Shown piece after piece: positions 1 through 9,500 of a stretch of DNA of 11,600 bases (its first letter is position 1; each line of letters starts with the position of its first letter). The notes beneath the pieces are model-generated. The model had not been told where the DNA came from, ran no database searches, and saw only the letters and a program-made list of their open reading frames with translations. The position numbers and the translations under genes are program-made. This stretch comes from Phoronis ovalis. Taxonomy: Eukaryota; Phoronida; Phoronidae. The stretch spans positions 1 to 11,600 of the forward strand of contig JAOXYB010030111.1 in NCBI GenBank assembly GCA_028565635.1, given 5' to 3'.

Positions 1-81
1 TATAATTGTTCACATTCACTGCTTCACTCTTTGTGATTTGAAATAGCTATACTGTATAATTGTTCACATTCACTGCCTCAC
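1..81. repeat. Direct repeat, 27 bp units, 54 bp apart
   Basis: Positions 1-27 and 55-81 match at 26 of 27 bases; both begin TATAATTGTTCACATTCACT. The first copy starts at the window edge, so the array may contain more units outside. No coding or regulatory role is apparent. Confidence 0.8.
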
Positions 82-347
82 ACTTGTCAAGTACTTCATT
101 TCGACAAGAAATATCCTGGTCTTGAGATTATTACCAATATAGTTGTTTATAATCAAAGATGTGGTTCAATGACGAGGGAACATTCTAGATCCAATGTCTG
201 GTACATAATGTAGGAACACCAGATAGTTTACAGAATACTCAAAATAAGATTTTTCAAGTTATCTTGCACACATCAAAGAAACTTGCAAAAGAATGATAGC
301 AAATGATCTGTTTCTAACACTTTGTCAGTAACACATGACTTATTTAC
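1..347 (-). other. Filamin intron, 5' part
   Basis: This is AT-rich intron sequence following the repeat-12 exon. It opens on the minus strand with the donor GTAAATAAG at 339-347. Apart from the short direct repeat at its far end (1-81) nothing was recognised. The next exon is not in the window. Confidence 0.85.
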
Positions 348-560
348 CTGGGATGTGCTGATCAGCAAATTTCACATTCAAGTTGTATGGGCCAGCTGTA
401 GTAGGCAAGTATTCCACAGTACAGGTACCATCTCTATTATCTTTACATGTCATCTTTGCTTCTGATGGACCTTCAATGGCAAGACCTAGACCGCCTTGGC
501 CGGCTCCTCGAGTTGATATTGTGAAAGTTTGCGGAGTATTGGTCAGGCCACCATCTAGGC
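348..560 (-). CDS. FLN: Filamin exon: most of repeat 12 (class A type)
   Basis: This 213-bp exon is phase 1 at both ends, with acceptor GTTCCTAATAG and donor GTAAAT. It encodes [20 protein letters not shown], then [39 protein letters not shown] and ADQHIPG. Human repeat 12 has TNKPNKF, TRGAGTGGLGLAVEGPSEAK and a matching DNKDGSC. EGPSEAK marks a class A ligand-binding repeat. The acceptor at 561-562 was preferred to a nearby AG because it restores GPG-LDGG. The remaining SPF and strand G of repeat 12 must be in the next exon, left of the window. Confidence 0.94.
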
Positions 561-3500
561 CTATTAGGAACAAGATTACAATGTAAGACTTTTTGATCAC
601 GCATTGTGAGCATTTTTACACCTTGGAACTGGGCTTATACTGTAAACTAAGACATTATTTGTGATAAATAGCTCAAGGTTATATAACAATACATTTTTGA
701 ATCTGTACGATTTCCCCGAGGGGGGGGGTCAGTTAGTATGAAAGTGGGTACCCATGTTCCAACATAGTTTTTCAAATAAGGCCCTAATGAAGTGAAATTC
801 TGCAAAAAATACACCTCTAAGGAAGTGTCACACCTCCAAAAAAACACCCCTTTTCGTGATTTTAGCTAAAAACAGACCCTAAGAGAGTAACGCGCGTTAC
901 GCACCAGTGGTTCGAAAAACATACCCTTTCACGCGAAAGTTTGTTGGAACATGCGTACCCACTTTTATATTGACTGCCCCCCCGGGACGATTTCATAAAA
1001 TTCATCAAATCTTCGATAAAATACAATACACAACATGTCTGGTTCCCCAATGTGTAGAACTAAGGACTTCCTTTATTATTTATTGCATTTCCTATGTATT
1101 CTCAGATAAACAGATCATTATGTGACTCGATCAACATATCATATTTCATATTTGTTGATGGCGCTTTCGTATATTAATAAATAAAGTTAATAAATAAATA
1201 AATAAAGAAACAAGAGGAGCTGATGAGAATTGTCATATAAGCTAGTTCAAATCTAAATAGCTGCTTTCCTATTTCAATTACAATAAAGTAACATTTAATG
1301 TAGCAACAAACAACAATGTTAACTAATGATTCAAACTTTAATATTCAACTGAATCTTACTCTGAGCAATCGATAGCTTTCAGTGTTATCACAAGATGATA
1401 TTCACAATCTCATAATTTTAACAGTGTTGTGTCTTGTTTTGTATGCAGTTAATATGTTAACATGGCTTTCATTTCCATTTTGCTACATACCTGGCCCATA
1501 AGCTGACACTCTGTTAGGATCGCATCCTGGTATAACCTCAACAGGGAACGGTGATTTGGGGACAGGGAGACCTTCATATGTCACATCAATCTGATGAGGT
1601 CCTAAAAAAATTCAGTATACACAACTTTAAGGTGACGTATAGGTAGTGCAGAGTGGCTACTGTTGCATGCATTTTTACTTGTATGTCAAACCCATTTTTA
1701 TTAATAAAAATTCACGAAACCGGAGTTAGTAGAAATTAAGGATTTGAGAGGACAATTAAATGTAGGTGCAAAACTATTGATTTTTTCAAAATTATGTCTT
1801 ATATTTAAATTCAAGCATTATTTATGCAAAATTCTGCCAAAATGGCGAACCTTCTATTCTCATGCAGCCACGACTTTAAACTTTTATAAAAAAAATTAGT
1901 CAAAAATGCGCTTAATTGATTCATCACTTTCAAGGTATTTTTTTGCAGAAATTGCTAATTTTTATAAAAATTTAGAGTGATTAGTACTTTAACTATTCAA
2001 CATTATAACCATACCAAATAACACTGATCAACATGTTCCATGTGAACCATGCAATTATTAGCCATGGGGCTATTTACCAGTTTCAGAAAGCTGTCATTTT
2101 CTGTTTGGTATCATGAATGCCAGGTTGCATTCTTACCTTGTTCATAGGGGGTGTAAGCCACCTTATATGTTCCGTCACCGTTATTTGTGACTAGTGTATC
2201 ATTTTTCGTACCAGATGGGTTAGTGATAATGGCACGAACTTTGCCCTCACCAGTAGGGGTAACACTTCGACAATCGACCGTAAAGTCTGTAGTTGATTCC
2301 AAGAAGACACCTATAATACAAAACAAATAAATTAGATTACATGGACGAGTAGATCACCTCCAAGGGTGCCATTGAAATATAAGCAAAAGCTTTATAGTTA
2401 AACACGTTGACAGGTTACTTGTGAATAATACACAGTAAAATAAAATAAACACATAAAATAGATAAAGTGAACGAGAAATTCTCTAGTCATTGCAGAATAA
2501 ACACATTAATAGAAATGATCTCTTTCTTGGTCCCTGTGAATATTTCTTAAACTGTTTGCTGTTCAAGTTTTAGTTGTTAGATTTATCTATGCTTTCTGTA
2601 AAAAATAGTTGAGCAGTATCTTTCTACAGGTTAATGGCTAGAAATATTGCTATCTTTCATTATGATATCAATCATCCTACAAAATGCATCAAAACAACAT
2701 TAAGTCCATCATGTCAAAATGAACTTGCCAATTGAATGTAGTAAGGCAAAACCAGTAGATTTCATATCAAACATATAGAATTAAGGTATATCTGACTATA
2801 TATACTTATGCACCAGGTGAGTCTACTGAATATTGAAATCATAAACATACATATGCAGCAATCATAAATTCACATAACAAAAACGTTGTTGTACACCATT
2901 AGTAGTCAAATAACACAGTTAAAACCATGCGAGTGCAAAACAAAGGTCAGAAACTCAGCTCAACTCTTCTCATCAAGCAGTGATAACATCTCACAATATA
3001 AATCCTGTCAGCAAAGCACGCCATATGTACTTAAATAACCAGTCTTGTTAGTTAACGAAATCACAATTTGGTGAGTAATCTAAAACAACTCACACACGTA
3101 TGCAAATTCTCTGTCAAGTGAATGGTGCTAAACCACATACATGTATCGAACATCTTTGCAAGGCCAAGTTGCATCCTAGAATTTTTAAATCCTATGACTT
3201 TTAAAAGTCTAATTTCTCAATGCCTGCAACATGCCAATAACACAAGCTTCAGTTACCCTTTGGTTGAACGCCTGGTCCCGAGACAACCACACCACTGATA
3301 TCAATTTCTTTTCCTGGCATGACCCGAGATTTGAAAGGTGACCCTGGCACATGTTCATCGGCAAAGTTGACATTGATAGTATACTCTCCTGGCTCAGTTG
3401 GATAATAGGTGACAAGGCACGTACCGTCACCATTATCAAGGCATTCAATCTTGGCTTCACTTGGACCTTCAAGTGTTAGGCCTAACCCTCCTGGGCCAGC

Positions 3501-6500
3501 TTCCCGGGTATCAATAGTAAATTGGGCAGCTTTACCAGTGACTCCTTTTGTCAAACCTTCTCCGTAAACCTTAACCTTAGCAGCATTTCCTACAGGTTTG
3601 CTTTCAATCGGCGCTTGAGTTTCAGTTTGTTGAACCTGGACCTCTTTCTTAAATGCATTAACTTTGAAAGGACTACCAGGAACAGGCTGTCCTCCGAAAC
3701 CAATATGAATGGTATGAGGACCAACTTCTGTGAGCGTAAAACGAGCAGCAAAACCATCAGTTAGTTTTTCCAGTGAGGCGAATATAGTTTTACCAGCTGG
3801 GGTTTGAATTGTTACCGTAACCTGGGCTTTCCCAGCATCTTGGGTAAGAATGTCAAATTCAAATTCTTCCCCAATAGGGATATCTGTAGAAGGGAATGGC
3901 AGGTTAGTTCAAGGTAAACAGGGGGGCAATAGGCCTGAAAAATATTGCTGAAAGACAAGTTTATTCTTGTAATAGTACATCATTGTAGTTGTAATATGTT
4001 AAATGATGTATGCAGACCTCAAGAGAACTATATGTTGCTTCGCTGTAATAAAGTCTTAATGTTAATTATATAGTCATTTCACATGTTAGCCCTTTTTGTG
4101 CTAAAATTAAACAAAAACTTACTATCTTCCAGCCCATCAACCGTGACTTTACTCAGGTCAATGCTTGGCTCAACACGAACTTTCATTGGACTGGAGGGGA
4201 TTTCTTTATCCGCAAAGAAAACTGCAAGGTTGTAGTCACCAACAGATTTTGGTTCGTAATCAACTTTAAAGATTCCATCGTTTTGCTCTATGGTTTGCAG
4301 AGGTACGTCAATACCACGCTCATCGGTCATAGCGATGGCAATATCACCTGAAGAGAAACAAACAAATCAACATTACTGTTATAACTATAACAGTAAGAAA
4401 ACTCAAAAACAACCAATTGAATAACGGTGAAGCATACGAACAGGATGTAAATATTCACAAATACTATGAAACATTTTTTTCTAATTATTACAACGCTATT
4501 TAGAAACTTTAGAAATTAATTTTATATTTGTTTTTGTGAGAAGACCAATCAAAAGTTCTCATAGCACTTGAGTAAGATTCAGTTTTTTGTCTAAATTTAT
4601 ATTTAAAATACTAGTCAAATATATAACAAGTCACAGTTGTGACATAGCCCCCAACCAGATAATTTGATAATAATTGTATTGATATGTGATGATTATCAAT
4701 ATATCAACTTGGAAGAAAGAAATCATACAAAGACAATAGTCTTGCTGCTTCATAACAGCAACCCTAACTATTTAAAAAAAACATTGAAATGGAATTTTAG
4801 CTAATTAAAAAGACAAACAAAAATATAGATATTTTTTTTCTTTGAGTAGGTCATGTTACCTGTACAGTTACCATTTTTTGGTGAAATTGTTAAGATTTTG
4901 AAATGTAAAATGTACATTTGTATACTAGCAATGTTTTTTATATGCCAGAAAAAACGTTTTGCCATTTTGCTATAAAATTTGCACAGAATAATATAACAAC
5001 GAGATCTTGAATCTGCGCTGAAAGCTCGACCAAATTCTTGCTTCCTCAGCAACTGACAAAACATGTGTGATCCCTACAAAATTGACAGTTGAACTGCACA
5101 ACTCTGAACCTTGTATCTGCTAAATATCAATGAAATCCAGCCGGTCATTTTCATGAAATGGTTCCAGACGGACATCAAACATGGCTGACAGTCGTCCACA
5201 TTATATCTGATAAGTTGGTACGCCATCTTTATCCCCTGTAGTGCCTTGTGTATCCAATAAATATCAAAAGAAATCCACCCAGTCATTTTCGTGAAACAAC
5301 TGCGGACGGACGGAAATACGGACAGAACCCAAATTATAAGCCCCCAGACTATGTCTGTTGGGGGCTAATAAGACATCAAGCGGACATTTAAGCTGATATT
5401 AAGTAAAACTGCTCTCTTACCTGGACCAGCAGCTTTGCAATCAACAAAAAAGTTAGTTGGTTCAAATGTTTTGACTCCAGGTTCAACACCTGGTCCATAA
5501 ACTTTGACCTTATCTGGATTACTGGGTTCTGCTACTTGTACCTGATAAAGAAACATTTAAAATAATTTATTTTAACTATTTAATTATTGTCTAATCCACT
5601 GTCTTTTTAACACAAAAATAAGTTAAATATTGTTTCAAGCAATTTGGCAGACTACAACATGTTTGCAGTCACATGTAAGATTCCAGAGTTAAATTTTATC
5701 TACTCAAATGTACTATTTTCCTAAATTCATAGATATATTTTAATTGACCGTACAAGATTATATGAGATCAACTCACCCTGAAAGGACTGTTGGGGATATT
5801 GCAGCCACCATATGTAATGAAAATAGTGTGCTTGACATGCTGCTTTGGCATATAACGGCAAGCGTAGGTTCCATCTCGGTTATCATGAACTTGGACTTCT
5901 ATTGGGTTATAGTGGGAATCGACAGCGGTAATATTCAAAGGTGCATGTCCTGCTGCTCTTGTATCAACAGCAAACTGTGCCCACTTGCCTGATACAACAC
6001 CATGTTTCTCTAAACCAGGACCACTAGCAGTTACCTGAAAATGCGAACAACAATGTGTTAAAGATACATGATGTTTAATCTCTTCAACTTAAGTTCTGAA
6101 ACATTTACAAGCTGCACTGAAGTAATGTGCGACTGATGACAATATCTGATAACATAGAGCAAACATGAATGTCCTTTAAAAAGCCATTAATGTCCCCGAT
6201 TTCTAAATCTCCAATCAAGCCACAGTCCCTGATACAGTCAACACAAAAAAACATAGCCAAGGATCAAGAACGATCACCTTTAATATAAGATATTCTTTAG
6301 CAAACCTTAAGGAAAATTTCCTTTGGATCTCAACCTCCTCCTAGCACAATTGCATGCAACATATCTCCTTACCTTCAATGGGTTGTATTCATTGGTAGCA
6401 GGCTGTATATTTGCCATGAATGGAGAATTAGGAATATCTTCTTCATCACAAAGAATGTGCACAGCATATTCCCCAGGAGAGGTGGGCATATAGCTGACAT

Positions 6501-9500
6501 CAGCAGACCCATCACCATTATCCTTACAATCTATTTTGGCCTGGGAAGGACCTTCAATCTGGAATCCTGGAAATGCACACAAAATGTCATGTATGCTATT
6601 GCAAACTGTATCTTTGTGTTGTATAGCTAGCTCGTCAATGTTTACTGTGTTCATAGGGTACTTTGAAACCATAAAACATTAATGCACCCAGGTAAGAGAA
6701 GATATAGCTAATTTCAATGACGATTTTGCAGAATAACCATTTAACTGGTCCTTCAGCTATCACATACAATTAAACCTCTCATGAGAACATTAAACCAGAC
6801 TACAAATTGCATTTTATAAAAGTTTTAGAAACTTGGGCATATTACAAAATGTAACCAGTAGTCAAAATTACAGAACATAAACCATCACCTTGTTTCTACT
6901 AAATTTGCTAAGACAGGATGGCCAACATTTTAACTAACATCCTAACATATTTTTACACAAATCCTTATAACATAGATAACATTATATTTTCAGTATGTAT
7001 GTTTTAAAAGCAAAGTTATCTATTTTTACACATTTACTGTACATTTATACCCTTACAGTCAGCCAGTCTAATATGATTTAACAATAACATTTAAACTAAA
7101 CAAAAATGCAAATTTTAAGCACCATGTTCCTACATACCTTCAACTCTATAATCTTAAATGGAAAAAAGTACTAACCATTAAGAGCTTCGTTTTTATTATG
7201 ATTAATTGAGAATACAGTGCATTCAATTTCTCTAGTAAATTTTTGTCTATTCAAGTCATAGTCAAAACTAGTTTTCTGTAGTATCACCTTGAAGCCGAGT
7301 AACTTAGAATACCTGGTCATTCACTAAAATATTTTATTCCAGATTTTTTTTTTCTTGACCTTGAAGTTATTTCTATACATTAAAAGAAATCTAGAAACTT
7401 ACCAAGTGCACCTGTCTCGCCATTTGTTTCAACAACAAAGTCAGCTGGCTTGCCACACATGCCACTTTCAAGACCAGGTCCAAATGCTCTGATACGAGAC
7501 TCTTTGTAAGGACCAATTTCAACCTAAAGCAATTTAAATACAAATAATTATGCCTTACTGTTTACACACCCCATGATTGTTTATTCTGGCAAAATTAGAT
7601 TTTAGTAGACTACCAAAAACACTACTAAAGTTACCAATGATTTCTTTCTAAATGTAAACTTTATTAGTATTGTAACTACACAATGCCCACAATGCCTTCT
7701 CCGTAGAATTTTATGTACAAGATTGATAAAAACTGTTGTAAACAAACAACCGAGGTTGTACTCCACATATACACTATATACAACAGCATAAATTCTATTT
7801 TTTTCATAAATATCTTAGTACAAAATGCTCCTGCACAAATAACAAGTAATTCTTATCTACAAGGCATTGCACAATGGAGTGTGTAATTACTAACACCGAT
7901 ATGCCTATAATTTGCATCCAAATGGGCTTTAAAGATAGAGTTGAATATTTTGCATAATTTACGCAGCAAACAGATACCTTAAATGGACTCTTTGTGATAT
8001 GCTGCCCACCATATGTAATATTCACTACATAAGATCCGGCTTTCACTGGTTTATAGACACATGCGTACGTTTCTGTATCAACTTTCTTGATATCCACTTT
8101 TTCCTCTACTCCGCCTATGAAAGCAACCATTTGTTTATAACTTTAACTTCTTAAATTGAGTTACTTATTTAATTTATTTTTTATGTATTTCTTTATCATA
8201 AATCAACAAAATAATACAATGCAAGACATATGTATTATGCATCAAGGGAAATATAATTAGCTGTCAAACATTTATAAATTGCAAAACAATTGTAGCATGA
8301 TAAATATTGATAAGATGACACAGCAACAAATATATTAAAATATGGACCTTTTCTAGGTAGTCATGATAGAGAGAAATACCATAAACCATGTTACTGTAAC
8401 AATTGGTAAAGTATTTTAACAAATACCTGGTCCTAGAACTTGTACACTAAGTTCTCCCTGTCCTGCACCTTCTGTGTGCACTTTGAACTCTGCCTTGTCC
8501 TTACAACGCACACCTTTAGGTTGTACGCCACGGCCAGTTGCGTAACATCTCTTGGCATCCACAGCTACAATAATAAGAACAAATGGACCTACACTAGAGC
8601 AAGTAAACAAGACATAAAATTTAATATTTGACATTACCAGTTAGTTTTTATTTATTTCATTTATAATTCACGGTATCAGTTTATTTTGGCACATAGGCGT
8701 TTTACTTTGCCTTTTGTGCTATCACAGTTAAATAAAGAATATATTGCTCTATTTAAAATGTGTCAATATATACTACTTACGTGGAGCTACACCAACAGCA
8801 TATGGACTGTTAGGTATTTCCATTCCGGCAAATGAAATGTGCACAGAGTGTGTTCCAACTTCCTTTGCGATGTATTCAACAAGATAAGTTCCATCTTCTC
8901 TATCTGTAATCTTCGGCTTCACTGAGTCCTTGTGACCATGGGGATCAAGAATGATCACTTCAAGGACACCATTACCAGCATCTATACAATAAAACACAAT
9001 CATACAGATTAAACAGAAATCTCTGTACCAAAATATAGCTAGTTACAATAAGTAAATTCATAATCAAGTCTTGCTAAGTATAAGAGTTGACAACAAGATG
9101 CATGAACAAACTACTTAAGACCGGAAAAATATTGTTGTATTTTAGCTCACATTTGAAGCCTTAGGACATTATCGGCTGGATCACAAAATATTCAACTCAT
9201 AGGAGGTTTATTATAAGGAGCCCTAAGATGAATATACCTTTAGCAAAGACTTCGAAGAAAGTTTTCTTTGTTGCTTGTACGCCTTTCTTCTCTATACCAG
9301 GACCTGAAGCAGTGACTTTAGTTGCATCACCTGCAGCACCTTCCACCACTACTCTGTATGGACTCTTGGGAATTTCCTTCCCGGCAAACTTAACAAGTAC
9401 CTAATGAAATCACAAGCTTGAGCATTACTGTTTGCTATTATTATATTGTCAGGCACCACAAATATTTCAAAGCATTCTGTCAGTCTAGACTAAATGTAAC

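Larger units (their letters stand above)
561..1490 (-). other. Filamin intron carrying a MITE
   Basis: This 930-bp intron separates the repeat 11/12 exon from the repeat-12 exon. It holds the inverted-repeat element at 707-994 and an AT-rich AATA-type simple repeat at about 1174-1206. No exon-like homology was seen in the rest. Confidence 0.88.
4348..5420 (-). other. Filamin intron with repetitive DNA
   Basis: This 1,073-bp intron inside repeat 6 contains a short palindrome near the acceptor (4373-4396). Its right half is repetitive: a putative inverted-repeat element (4645-5367) with two degenerate direct copies of an 80-bp unit. No exon for a further repeat was found. Confidence 0.87.

Noticed and set aside
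383-586. Open frame of 67 codons on the plus strand
   Set aside because: It is the antisense of the repeat-12 exon and has no similarity of its own.
647-1125. Three short open frames (647-847 and 862-1050 minus, 907-1125 plus)
   Set aside because: The 647-847 and 907-1125 frames contain VGTxVPTFILTxPP only because they read the two inverted ends of the MITE. The third crosses the same element. None resembles a protein gene.
3209-3472. Minus-strand open frame overlapping repeat 9 in another frame
   Set aside because: The filamin frame is 3249-3554 and continues with clear motifs; this is an out-of-frame shadow.
3522-3764. Open frame of 80 codons on the plus strand
   Set aside because: It is antisense to the repeat 8/9 exon.
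4801-5064. Minus-strand open frame of 87 codons in the intron
   Set aside because: The composition is that of AT-rich non-coding DNA, with no similarity and no splice continuity.
5074-5286. Minus-strand open frame with repeated MTGWIS words
   Set aside because: The internal repeat reflects the degenerate 78-bp DNA repeat. There are no splice, start-context or homology cues for a gene.
5744-5992. Open frame of 82 codons on the plus strand
   Set aside because: It mirrors the repeat-5 exon, whose minus-strand reading is unmistakably filamin.
6567-6672. N-terminal extension of the repeat-4 frame with a methionine start
   Set aside because: The frame is open upstream of the acceptor, but filamin similarity stops at the AG and the preceding exon joins perfectly, so this is intron.
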